Shown: piece after piece, positions 38,285 to 51,500 of the stretch
How the letters are laid out: each line of letters opens with the position of its first letter
How positions within the stretch are numbered: the stretch's first letter is position 1
DNA from: Argopecten irradians
Lineage: Eukaryota; Mollusca; Bivalvia; Pectinida; Pectinidae
Direction of reading: 5' to 3'
Assembly: GCF_041381155.1 (NCBI RefSeq)
Contig: NC_091135.1
Location: 7,555,620 to 7,619,619 of the forward strand
Length of the DNA stretch: 64,000 nucleotides
Notes under the pieces: generated by a model
The model's input: only the letters and a program-made list of their open reading frames with translations
What the model was told of the DNA's origin: nothing
Database searches by the model: none
Position numbers and translations under genes: made by a program

Positions 38285-39039
38285 TAGTGACATTCCACGT
38301 CACCAGGAAAGCCTATCGGTGTGGTCATCTCAATCCTCGATATTCCAGTAATTACTATCCCTGCTGTTAAATCTACACCAGGACTATATGTCATAGCAAA
38401 ACTGACCAATCATATTGACTTTTTATTGAAATAATAGAGAGCGACTTCCAAACGGAAAAAAGCAATACATTGACCCCTTAATCGATTCTTAATCGACGTA
38501 CATGTATATCAAAAGACTACATGTTTCGTCTTTTATAGAACATGAAAATCTCCAGGTTTGCTACTGTGGCAGGTAGCAAATATACCACGCCACTGACCAC
38601 TGGTCACTTTAGTGCAAGTTTATTGGTCACTTTATTGCAAGTTTATTAACAATCACATTGGTAATTGACAGACAACACGCGGTTGACAATTAGGACCAAT
38701 GATAATATTTTAAACGTATGTGGTGATTAAGGCCTACGAGCCTGTTGTACAAACTAAGATAACAGACGGTATCCCGTGTATGAAATGTTTGGAAGACTGC
38801 TGTATGCTCATGTTCTGTCTCTTTGCAATAGTGAAACTCTGGCCCCTCCCTTATTTTGCTATCTCACTAAAGCTTGCCGCCGAAGACAGACACGCTCCAT
38901 TTGGTCACTTGATACAGATTACAGACAAACCAGTCGCCCCCTTATGCTGAACGCTAAACAGGAGCATAAGCTATCACTTTTATAGACGTTAGTGTATCTC
39001 GGTTAGGGGAAAAAATCCAGAGCCTTCCTCATAGACCAA

Positions 39040-39165
39040 CCTTGTCAAGGGAGACGTTAGGAAGAATCGGTAAAGAAAAAGAGAAAAACATAATATCCTA
39101 CATTGACTCGCCATTTAAGATCATGCAATGTGGACAGCAGATACATTTCTAACTACTATCTGCAG
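39040..39165 (-). mobile_element. Decayed relative of the 33895 retroposon
   Basis: CAAGGGAGACGTTAGGAAGA, ATAATATCCTACATT and GATCATGCAATGTGGACAGC parallel the body of the 33990-34140 element. The tail is missing. Confidence 0.55.
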
Positions 39166-39641
39166 ATCAATTATGCTAATCAAACAACACAGAAAAAGAC
39201 AGATCTGAAAGGTAAGAAACTATTAATTTTGAATTATCACCTTATTCCTTTTCAGAAGAATTACCAAATACAGCTCAACTTCTAAAGTAAATCGTGAAAA
39301 GTTTGACCTGCATTATAATCAGCTATGCGGTATCTAAATTCCATTTAATTCTGATCAACTAGGCTTCATTTTGTTTACGACACACCAGATGCAAATATAC
39401 TGTATATGTTTAATTAAAACAAGATTTATCATTTGCTTTCAAGATTCATGTTAAAGAACTGAGGTGCTTGCATTTAATAACGGGTTTTAGATGGCCATGT
39501 TTGATAACTTTTCTAAGAGGTCATATATATGACGTCTGACAGACATGTTGTTTACTCCTGGCTTGAGTGGTATCACTAACACTTCTCAAATGAAGGTATA
39601 TAATTTGGAGCTAACAACGAAAGGTGATTAATTACAATTCC

Positions 39642-39789
39642 TCTCATACCTACAAGTGTAATACTGGCTCAAACTAATTAAAATTAGACATGTCATTCCG
39701 CTCCACTACGAGCGTAACGTAGAGTATCGTATGTACGTAGTGGAGCGGAATCACAGGGACCTGGCACGAAAAAAAATTTAACCAATAGT

Positions 39790-39826
<37 letters not shown>

Positions 39827-40134
39827 TATAGTAACTATAATATATATGTATACTGTTAGTTAAAAAAATCGTGCCAGGTCCCTGTGAGCGGAATGACATG
39901 TCTAATTTTAATTAGATTGAATACTGGCTGGTCTCCGGTAATGCACTGCCAATGTACCCATGAAATACAGCCACGTGATGTCACATCGTCAACAAAATTA
40001 CTATTTTCTCCGTACAATTTGATTTTTTCCTCCCAGAAACAAGAATTGACTTAAATTCGTGTTTGTTTTTACTTATTTCAAAGCGGTGGATAATCACAGC
40101 AGTAAAATTGCAATAAAACGTCCAGGTATGAGAG
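39642..40134. mobile_element. MITE with CTCATACCT ends, host of a nested MITE
   Basis: The ends TCTCATACCT and AGGTATGAGA are inverted. The interior (GTCAACAAAATT, AAAATTGCAATAAAACGTC) matches the copy at 42866-43180. Nearly half of its length is the nested element at 39670-39919. Confidence 0.75.
39670..39919. mobile_element. 250-bp nested MITE with AT-rich cruciform core
   Basis: It is flanked by AATACTGGCT (39660-39669 and 39920-39929). The ends CAAACTAATTAAAATTAGAC and, on the other strand, CAATCTAATTAAAATTAGAC are followed by further perfect inverted sequence including ACATGTCATTCCGCTC and CACAGGGACCTGGCACGA. The centre is a (TA)n tract. The left arm alone carries an extra hairpin built on ATTCCGCTCCACTACG. 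Confidence 0.88.
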
Positions 40135-40539
40135 AAAATTACTCTTTCATATGTGGATATGAATGGATAGGGATATTCTTATTTTTAGCACTTCTAAAGC
40201 AATTTACTTAAAAAGAATTCTAGAAGTCCAAAGATATATTACTGATTCTTAGTATTATTAACCATTTTAAAATTAACGATAACATTCAATATCTACAAGA
40301 TAACATGCCAAATATTTGGAGTTAATATAAAATTTGGCTAAAACCCATTCAGTACTGTATGACTAGTAACAGTTTAAAAATGTGAATTGACAAACGAACA
40401 GGCGGATACCGCACCATGGTATAAGCTTATCACCTCTTTGGGTCAGGTGAGCTAATAATGGAAATTACTTTTATTAATAAACTCCTTTTTAAATACCATC
40501 GAATGTCTCAATTGCTAGTCGATCCCCTCATCAGGCGAA

Positions 40540-41850
40540 TCTTATCTTCAATGTTTGTTTTGTTCCCAGCTGGGTTGATCAAGACCATAGACTGTCGCTT
40601 CTGCTTTACGTGACTGCATGTTCCTCACCCCCGGCAGCGATGTTTGTGTGACTTGTATGTCTCACGGATAGCACTGTCTGGTGACCATACAACTCTATTC
40701 TTACCTCTTTCTCCAGACCTAAATCCCTTCAATCTGCAAACTCACTGACCGGAGAAACCCCTACATCTGACCTCTATATGTAGGCACCATGTCACCCATC
40801 CTTACTGTTGATATTTCTTCATAGACTGGCTACTAGTCTCTAGAATATTAAACAAATCACTAAAAATTGGCTTGATTATTTTTGTCTCTACTACATGCCT
40901 GATACTAAGTTTTAAACTAGGGGGAGATAATCTAGTAAAGAACTCTGCTGAGAAAGTCTTATCAGCAACTTAGGGTCTGGTGGCCTGTCTAATTTCTTCA
41001 GTAACTGCTGATATTTCTATTTCTCACATTCATTTGTCGTCTCAATTTTGTTTTCTCATGGTTAATTCGACCGTGACTACCTTAAACTGCATGACCACAT
41101 CTGCATGTGTATGTAAAGTGGTGTTCTCCCCGTCTCATGTTGTAATGAATATATCGCCAGCCTCTATACTCCCTATACACGAGTACCAGACTTCACAGGT
41201 GACAAATCCTGGTACTTTGAATAATATCTTCTTCCTTTTGTGCGCTCGAAGCATATAATTATTTATCTCTTTTAAGGACCTGGTTATAATGCCATGTGTA
41301 GCATGCGAAGATATGTGCCAGGTTACTAGTATCTTATCTACTACAAAGTACATTGTCTGATTTCCCTAGGTTATAAGATTAGTTGAGCTTGGCAGTAAAG
41401 CATATATTGACGTCAGCAGGAAGCTATGCATGTGGCATTTGAACTTCAATGTCACTCCATGGTATTCTAAGCCCTCTCCACTGAATTATATTTTCATCCC
41501 CTCATAGAGATTCCAGTTACCCTGTTGCCTACTAACTCATCGACCTGTACCATGTCCCTACCGTTTCCACTTTCCCACTTGGCCCTGTGATGGTTCCTGG
41601 GACAAGACTCCCTGATATTTCACTGAGTACACTGATCCAACATTATCCTTGCTTTGGAGACTTGTCACTGCTTCTTTCAAGCCTGCTTGGCATCCCAATC
41701 TTCTCCTGTCCTTGTAGCAACCCTCGTTTTTCTGGTATTGTCGTCTGCTCTGTCCAACAGCATGATGACCTCACACACATTAGTTACCTAGAACTTCTCT
41801 GTCACTGAATTTTGTGGAAGTGTGGTTGCTAAGCTGTTCAGTTATCTACT
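40540..41850 (-). other. Unrecognised GC-richer block, possibly a decayed transposon ORF
   Basis: This block is less AT-rich than its surroundings. On the minus strand it has several 50-70-codon open stretches separated by stops, which could be eroded coding sequence. I do not recognise any motif and cannot assign a family. Confidence 0.3.
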
Positions 41851-42545
41851 GATCACCCTTTTACACTGCCTCTACAGCCGTGAGTGGTACTTCGTAGATG
41901 AGCAATGACCACAAAATTCTAGGTAGCATACCATGGAGAACTGGTTCAGTTACTTGTTGTCATAATTTCTTCTATCTACAGCAATTAACAAATAATTAAA
42001 TATTGTTAGCAATAACATGGTTTTACGAATGTTATTTAAACAAATTACACATGATTTAGAGTCATTTCATCCTCTTTATTTCATAAAAGCATAATTAGAT
42101 AAATTACATTTTCAAAACTGTAAACAGCTTTCGTATAAAGCATACATACAGGTCCCATAATTGAAATAAAATGTGACTTTGCCTTCGATATATTTTCACT
42201 CTATGACCTATTTTCTTCAACAAAAACATGTTGTCTTTAACAGCCTAAAAGAGAAGTATAATTACAGTACCCTGACCCATACCTAAAAATTAATGTAATT
42301 ACCAGCAGGTATAGGAAATATCATATCTATTTGACCTTTATCGGAGTGTTCAAGGTCAAGGGCATTGAACATCTACTTTAAGTGAATCAAGTTTTATTGA
42401 GATTTTATCAATATCAATAAAAAAATCCTTAAGTCATGGTTCAGAGAAGAAATTGTTATATAGACCATAACCAGAAAAACTATCAACAGCAGGACTAACT
42501 GAAATGTTCTTGTGTAACTCTTTTAAGGACTCTTTTAGTTCTCTC

Positions 42546-45500
42546 TTAGTCTGAATTTCGGTTTTTGACAATGTTGTCCATCTTGTTGAAGCAGTTGGCC
42601 AAGTTCAGCTTAAGTGGAGTAGTGTTCAGGTGAGTTCCAAAGGAAAAACAGTTACCCCCGCCCCCCACCACGATAAAACTGTGATCTCCGCAGTACACAC
42701 TAGTGTGGCGATGTAACATCACAATGGCATCCTTCTGTTGACACTGGAAATACACAAACACAAGAGGAAATCCTTAAAACACATTAGTATATATATATAC
42801 TGCAACTACAAAACACTCAACATTATTATGTTTTACTATGTAATACATAAAACACATAATTTTTATTTCTTTCATACCTACGGATGTAATACTGGCTGTC
42901 GCCTGAAACTGTATTGCATGGCTACCCATGCAATAAAGCCTTGTTACGTCACGGCGTCAACAAAATTCTATTTCCTCAGTAAATTTTAACATTTTTTTCA
43001 CAAGCTTGACTGGTTTTAATATAAAAGATGCAAACAACGAAATTTGTGTTGAAAATATCACATATTTTTTCATGTATGGAAAATTGACTTTCAGTCGTGG
43101 AGTTTTTCGAATTTATTTCAAAATGGCGGGATATTATAGTTGTAAAATTGCAATAAAACGTCGAGGTATGAAAGAAAAATACTTTTTCATAAATGGATAT
43201 GAAGGATAGGTATATTCTATTATCAGGATCACAAAATAAGCCTCGGGTTTTACTACATTTTGTGACCCTCGGGTAGAATATCTCTATCCTTCATATCCAC
43301 TTATGAAAGAGTCCTATAATCCTGCACCTAGCACTGGTGTTGTCAAAATACACTTACCACTTTACTTTAATATCTAAAGGTATTGCAGTTTTACTAACCT
43401 GGAGTGGGAACTCCTGACATGTAAGGGACGGTAAATGGATGAGAGCGACTCCGGGCTGTGTGTGGTTAAAATTCACTCCTCCAATCAGAACCAAGTACTC
43501 CCCTATCACATGACTTGTATGGGAATATCTGCGGTGAGAAATGTAACACTATCATTTCTAGGATCCTAACAGTAGAATCGACATTTTTCTATATAATAAT
43601 ACATGTAACTAAATGTGCACGTAAACCAATTTATTTTCACAGCGATTTTATTTCACCTTTCCATGCCGAACGACTTTTTCACAGCCATTCAAATTCGTGA
43701 TTTTGAGGGATATGATTCTGCTGTATTTGTGCTCAGAATATTTTAACGGTTTCTCATCAAAATACATGAAATCTAATTGCTCATAAAAAACAGTTGGTTT
43801 GCAGTATAAAAGAACAAAACTGTATATATTTGACCTCATTAAAAAGATCCCATTATTTAAATTCATCTTTCTATCATAACTATGATTTATTAATCATTTA
43901 CAAATTATTTTACAAAATGTACCTCAAATGACACCATAGACTTTTTAAATAATTTGATTTTTTTTTTTAATTTTACAACTGAAAATTATATAATGTAAGA
44001 TATCATTTGTTTTACATTGCATATCTGGAAATAAATGATGTTTTTATCATTGCAACCCAATTCAATTTGCAGACTCCAGAAAAAAATGATAGAATGAATT
44101 TGTTACTGATATTGTTGAAGATAGGACATAAATACCTTTTTGATCTTCAAATTCCACCTACAAAAGACAATTTTTATCATCTTAAACATTTATTCACTCA
44201 CCGACTTAAAAGTTTCCCTTTCAAAGTCAATGTTTTCCATTCACAGGTCTTGATGTCAAACGTGTGTACAGAGTTCAAAGGTTGAAGTACAGAATCCAGG
44301 CCTCCTGACACTAAAACCTTTTGACCCCAAGTTGTAGTAGAATGTGCTTGTCTTGCAGGAACAGATTCTGCAGAAGACACCTGAAATTGAATTGATGTCT
44401 GAATATAAAAGTTCTGCAATATGATAATTAAAAATGTATATGCTGCATCAGCAAAAATGTACAAAACAATGCATACATTCAGGTTTACCAGTATGCATAT
44501 ATCCATTTTTCGTATGATTGGTAAATGATAAAATGAACCTAAATAGGAAAACCATTATTAATGTTAGAAAAGCTGAAACAGCTGACTTATTAAACCTGGC
44601 CCATGTCAGCTACACCTTATAACAAGACTCATCATACATGTATGTTGTGATGGACAACAAAATCCTGTATCCAAGTAATTTTATTAAAGTTAATCTTCAC
44701 GAATTAGTATCAACTGCATTTATATATATATAGGAATTTCCATTCAATTTCTAAATCCGAGAATGTTTATCTTTGTATAATTGTTTTGAAATGCAAACCA
44801 TGAAAATTAGTAACCATAAAAGAAAGTTGGTTGACAGTAGGTTGCTTGCTGTTTGCAGGTGACACAAAAAAGTCAATCACGTAACACAAAGACCTTGGTC
44901 TTATATTAAACCCTCTATGAACTACTGACCTTGGTCCATCTGCCTGTAGCTGTGTCTAAGAAATATCCATCATTAAGTGCTAGTACCGTCTCAGTCCGTC
45001 CACCAAACAGGAAAATACACTCCTGACCTAGAAATTAAAATTCAAAACCTTCATCAAGAAGACATCATTACAAAACAAAATTAAAAAACATAAAAATCAA
45101 AGACCTGTTTGAGAGCAGCTTTTAAAAACCTAAGAGTTTCATCATGCAAGTACATCTTTGCACATTTTGTCTCTAAAAATTCTCAAAATCCTGTGTTTTA
45201 CCAACAAAATGATTGCCCATTTCCATAACAATATATTTTCGTCCTTAAAATAATTGTCCATACTGGAAAAAAAGACTTGATATTCCAATATCTATGCAGA
45301 AATCCATGTCAGATATTAAGAAATAACAATATTTTTACACTTGTACCAAAACCTTAACCTGGTAATTAATTTTGGCCCATTGGGCTCCTAAAAATTCTCA
45401 AAATCCATCATTTTCGTTCTTTCTTTAATTAAATGATAGTCAAACCCCATCACAACAATTACAGGTATGATTTAAAAAATATATATATATTTATTTAAAA

Positions 45501-48500
45501 TGTAATCCTATAAGATAATGGATGTATTACTTAGCGTACATTGTTAGTAGTATTACTTACCTCCCTTGTCCAGTACCAAGGCAGAGTGTCTCCATCGGGG
45601 ACATGGGACATCACCACTCTCCGCCATTACACCTATGTCCACATTGAGGGGTTCGCCCTTTCCTGTACTCACAAACTCTTCGTTTTTATGAGTTTTTGTT
45701 TTAAAACGCTCTGATTTTTTCCCCTTCTTTCCTGTTTCTTTACACTTTGAATTTGCACTCTTTTTATTTTCTCCTATTTCTTTACATTGCTGATTTCCTT
45801 CCTCTATTACAGTTTTGTCATTGTCTTGTCCTGAGTCATCTGATGATGGCATATTATTGATATTTGTTGGCTTTGTCACAAGTGGATTTCTAACTTTACT
45901 ATTTACTTCACACTGTCTTGAAACATTTTCTGCTAAATTATCACAGAAACAGTCACTTGGTTGCTCCATGTTTGATTTTCCCTCAATACTTTTGGAGTCA
46001 TCACTTCCAATATGTCCAGTCTCCACTGCATCACTAGCTTCTGATTGGATATTATTTGACACAGAATCATAACTGTCCTGTGAATGGCCAGATGCTGAGG
46101 CATCTTTGGTTTTTGAGGAATCTGATTGGTTGATATCCAAGCCAATGAAATTCAGTCTTACAAGTTGACGGCAGAGTCTTATTGGTGATGTCCTTCCACC
46201 AATGAGAAGAATGGAATAATCTTTCAAAGCACAGATCACATGATGCATTCTGTTGACTGAAATGAATCACCAGAAAAAAGATATAGTGAAATATTGCTAC
46301 AATCAAACCTGCCTTATGTGGTCAATTCACAGTCGTCCTGATGAAAATTACTGTACTAAACTAAGTGGTCATCTGTCTTTCAAGGCCAGTGTACAACTGA
46401 AATTGTCTAGAATCTATACACTTAGTAGTAACCATGTGGTTACACTTCATTGTAGTCACCAGTTTTTGTCTGTCCCTCTTGGGGCTGCTTAACACAGGTT
46501 TGACTCTAAATTTATAAGTAATATTTTGGTCCACATTTCCTTCAAAATAATCACGATCGAGATAAAAACCGAAATTTACATGAATCGTATTACAAACATA
46601 CCTTCCACAGTCTTTGGATCTACCGTCGGGTAATGAATGCGAGAATCAAATGTATTTAGATCTGTAACGACAACATCTATGAGACGTCGGTGTTTGCCTC
46701 CCTGTTCTCCAAATCCTCCCACAGTCACAAAGTAACTACAGCCATTGAGAAGTGCACTGCTGTGTCCAAACCGCAGCAGAGGGTAGCCTACGGGAAGTTG
46801 CTCAATACAAACAATCGGTAGTTCTGGATCTGTGTCTTCTACATGCTGGAAACATTTCTCACTCATATCTGAAAGAAAGCAAAATACAAGTTATCATGGG
46901 TGTTTTCAAAAAACAAACATCAGACAAAATGTTATACTAGGATATCAGAGGTATTTTCAACAAAGAAACATCAGACAAAATGTTATACTAGGATATCAGA
47001 GGTATTTTCAACAAAGAAACATCAGACAAAATGTTATACTAGCATATCAGAGGTATTTTCAACAAAGAAACATCAGACAAAATGTTATACTAGCATATCA
47101 GAGGTATTTTCAACAAAGAAACATCAGACAAAATGTTATACTAGCATATCAGAGGTATTTTCAACAAAGAAACATCAGACAAAATGTTATACTAGGATAT
47201 CAGAGGCATTTTCAACAAAGAAACATCAGAGAAAATGTTATACTAGGATATCATAGGAATTTTCAACAAACCAACATCAAGACAAAATGTTATACTAGGA
47301 TATCATAGGCATTTTCAACAAACCAACATCAGAGAAAATGTTATACTAGGATATCATAGGAATTTTCAACAAACCAACATCAGAGAAAATGTTATACTAG
47401 GGTGTTTAGGGTTATACACAAAGAAAGTGCACCAGTATATGAACTTGTGGTGCAATATAGGAGGAAAAAGTAACTTGAACACCGCAATATACTCATGCTC
47501 TTTATCCACAGGTTTCAAGGTCTTTATAAAAGTCTTCAGTCATACAAAATATCATCTATGACCTCATCTTTTGCAAGCTTGTTACCATGTCCTAAATATC
47601 CAATATATTAACTTTGATCCAAAATCAACCCTTTGACCCTTGACCTTTAAACCTTGAAAGACACATCTATAGTTCACACATGACCCCTGACCTTTGTTTG
47701 TAGTCCACATATGACTCTGTGGTATTACCTTGTAAAAGTTTGCCACAGCGTCCTATGTAGCCACACATAATCATGTAATGGCCACACATGAGATGCCACT
47801 CCTCGTACTCATCAAACGGCTCCATCATTTCCACCAGGTGTCGCTGCGGTCCTGTCACTAGTGATGTATAGAACTGGTTCATATCGAGGGCCTCTGTTCT
47901 TTCCCAGCCCTGATATAAGAAGTCATTTATAAACATTTAATTTGAAATCCAGTAACAAATAGTGATATGTAGTCTGATTTCATCTATTGCATTTTACAAT
48001 ACGGATATTTATGATATTTTTAGAAATTAGAAATTTGTCTACTGAAAAAAATGATACTACGATTCATTAAATTAATTTTTAAATCCACAGCTTAGGATTT
48101 GATGCAACAAATCAGGCCTGTGGCACTTTGAACAACCAATAATAGCTCTTAAAAACTTTTGACCAAACAAAATATTTCAGAATGATTAATTTGTTTAGTG
48201 GTGTAATATCGTATCAACTGTTTTGCTTTGGTAACTAGCACATACATGTATCTTTCCTGTCCAAAATTCATACATTTTGAGATATAAAGGAACAGCATAT
48301 TCTAATAATCTTCAATTTGATATTTGCCAAAGCATATTTACAGAATAAGAAAAAATTTTCATAACAATGTAAACTTTCTCGTAATGCTCACCATCTTCAG
48401 GAATCTTTCTCGTTGGGACTGTATTGTAGGAAACGCGGTAATGCATCGGAGTGGTGACCCCACTACTTGGAAGTGGCGCTGCCTGTGTGGGGAAAATAAC

Positions 48501-51500
48501 TGGTACACATAACCTGGTATTGATGCAGCGCTAGACTGGCCACAGGTCAGTCTCAATTACCATAACCTGGTATTGATGCAGCACTAGACTGGCCACAGGT
48601 CAGTCTCAATTACCATAACCTGGTATTGATGCAGCGCTAGACTGGCCACAGGTCAGTCTCAATAACCATAACCTGGTATTGATGCAGCGCTAGACTGGCC
48701 ACAGGTCAGTCTCAATAACCATAACCTGGTATTGATGCAGCACTAGACTGGCCACAGGTCAGTTTCAATAACCATAACCTGGTATTGATACAGCACTAGA
48801 CCGGTCAGTTTCATGTACTAAAATTGTCTACAACAAGCTACAGTTTCACAAACATTCCTCAACTTTAAGGAATCTCTATACTTCAAATTTCCCATAGGAA
48901 TGTTAACTACAGAGTTTTTCCTTAATGCATTCCTATTGACAATTTTAAGTTTAAAAATCAGGAATTTCTTTATGTTAAGGAATAATGGTTAAACTCGTGC
49001 CAGATGACTTTAAAATTCTGGTCTCAATTATATTTGATTCTAACAATATCAAACTACCATGAGGTGCAATAAGGGATAGGTGAAATAGCCTACAGAACAT
49101 GATGAAGTAATAATCTATATTTGTGTACACTCTACTTACATGAATAATCCAAAGGCATCACTTGGATTTATCTGTAACACAGAAACAAAATACATAAATT
49201 ATAACCAATTGAATAAGAGTATTATGTGATGTTAAATCGTGCAGTCTAATTATTATTTGAAATACAAAATGCTCTGCTAATAAAAATATAACTCAAAGCT
49301 TACCTGTTCGTACAAAACAAAAACAGCATTGGCAAACGTCTCAGAGGCCCATTTCAGGACGGCAGAGGAACTGTAAACAAAGGCATATTAATATCTTATA
49401 TATAATATCTCAATAGTAATAGGTAATTAACATTAATTTATTTTTTATTTTATTTGTTTAACGTCCTATTAACAGCCAGGGTCATGTAAGGACATGCCAG
49501 GTTTGTTGGTGGAGGAAAGCTGGAGTACCCAGAGAAAAACCACTGACCAGCAGTCAGTACCTGGCAACTGCCCCACATGGGATTCAAACCTGCATTCCAG
49601 AGGTTGAGGGCTTGTGATAATATGTCGGGACATCTTAACCACTCTGTCACTGCAGCCTCAATTTCTTTTTACAAAATTAACATGAAAACAAAGGCAATCA
49701 TATTATGTAATATGTAATTAGGTTAAAAGCATATATGCTAACATATAGACTATATATGGTAACATCTTTCTAGAGACATAGTACAAAATAAGGTTTAAGA
49801 TATTAGTCATCTTTCAACATCATTCAAACATCAAAACTTTGATCATTTTGATAAAAAAATTATTATTACATCTATTTGTTTCCTCATTTTATAAGATATA
49901 AAATAAATACTAAGTGAAGATCTATACTGACCAGCGACGGGTCATGTAGGTGAGAACACATTCGGACAGCAGGAGAGTTGGCCGGTCAGTGTCCACTCCA
50001 CAGTGGGTCAGTACGGCCTCCAGTGTGTTGAGCTGGGTCAAATCCACACCAACTAGGGTGTACCCAGGGGTGTGTATTTCTATAAAACAAAGACAATAAA
50101 CTAATACTTTTCATTTAAGAAGCAACATCTCAGCTTAAAGTGTAAGAAGTGCTAGAGAAAAATACAAAGCTAGACCGAGGTTCGAATTCAAATTCATTTC
50201 ATTAAAGAAGCAATATCTCAGCTAAAGTGTAAGAAGTGCTAGGGAAAAAAGACAAAGCTAGACCGAGGTTCGAATCCAAATTCATTTCATTAAAGAAGCA
50301 ACATCTCAGCTTAAAGTGTAAGAAGTGCTAGAGAAAAAATTAAAGAAGCAACATCTCAGCTTAAAGTGTAAGAAGTGCTAGAGAAAAAAGACAAAGTTAG
50401 ACCGAGGTTCGAATCCAAATTCTTTTCATTGAAGAAGCAACATCTCAGCTTAAAGTGTAAGAAGTGCTAGAGAAAAAAGACAAAGCTAGACCAAGGTTCG
50501 AATCCAAAACCTCTGAACTCTAGCAGCAGCAGAGGGCTGGGGGGAAAAGTTATCAATTCAATCTCATAGTAACCTCATATTTATGTTCCCCTGATTACAG
50601 TATCAGCTTATGTTCAGGGTTAGACAAGTTGTAAGAAATCCACAAAAAGATCATACAGAATGTTATCACTATAAACATCAGGAGCACATACCTATGAGAG
50701 GGTTCTGATCTGGCTTTTGCTGATGCAGGCCTGGAATCAGATTGCCCAGGACACCCTTGGCTTTGATGATGGCACATTTTCTTTTTACAACTTCAGGGAA
50801 ATCCACCTGTTTTAATAGATTAAAAAAACACATTTATTTCCAAGAACTGGATGAAAGGTTACATTAAATGTTTAGTTTTAAAGTGAAAAAAAATTAATGT
50901 ATTAAAAGACTTTTTTTGTTTCCATATTTCAAACTATTAAAACCAAAAATCATCAAGTTACTGAAATTAACCGTTCATTTACAACATTACAATCTACAAA
51001 CTTGTTAGTATTGTTTTTGTTGGTTTTTCATACCTCATAAAATGAGACATTTTCTAATCCCTCTGCTGCTTTAAGACGAAAGTATGCTGAATCAAAGCCG
51101 GCTCCAAGGGAGACAATCTGCTTTGGTCCTGGTTGTGAGGCTAGAAATGACTTAAGGATATAGTCAATGGTTACAGCCCTTATATAGTAGCCCCTGAAGC
51201 AGAAATTTTAATATATCAACTTTTTATCTGATTTTCAATGTTAAAGAAACTCTTTTTCACATTTACTAATTCCAATTTTTTCCAAAATAATATTATTAAA
51301 TAAAACCATTCTTAGAAGGGCTCTCACACATAGGGTTTCTACATGTGTATTAATGACTATAGGGTTTCTACCTGTGTATTAATGACTGTAGGGATTCTAC
51401 CTGTGTACTAATGACTATCTGGTTTCTACCTGTGTATTAATGACTATAGGGTTTCTACCTGTGTATTAATGACTGTAGGGTTTCTACCTGTGTATTAATG

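Noticed and set aside
46832..47308. 158-codon plus-strand repeat protein
   Set aside because: An artefact of a 51-bp (17-codon) repeat in an LCMT2 intron, on the opposite strand to the gene.
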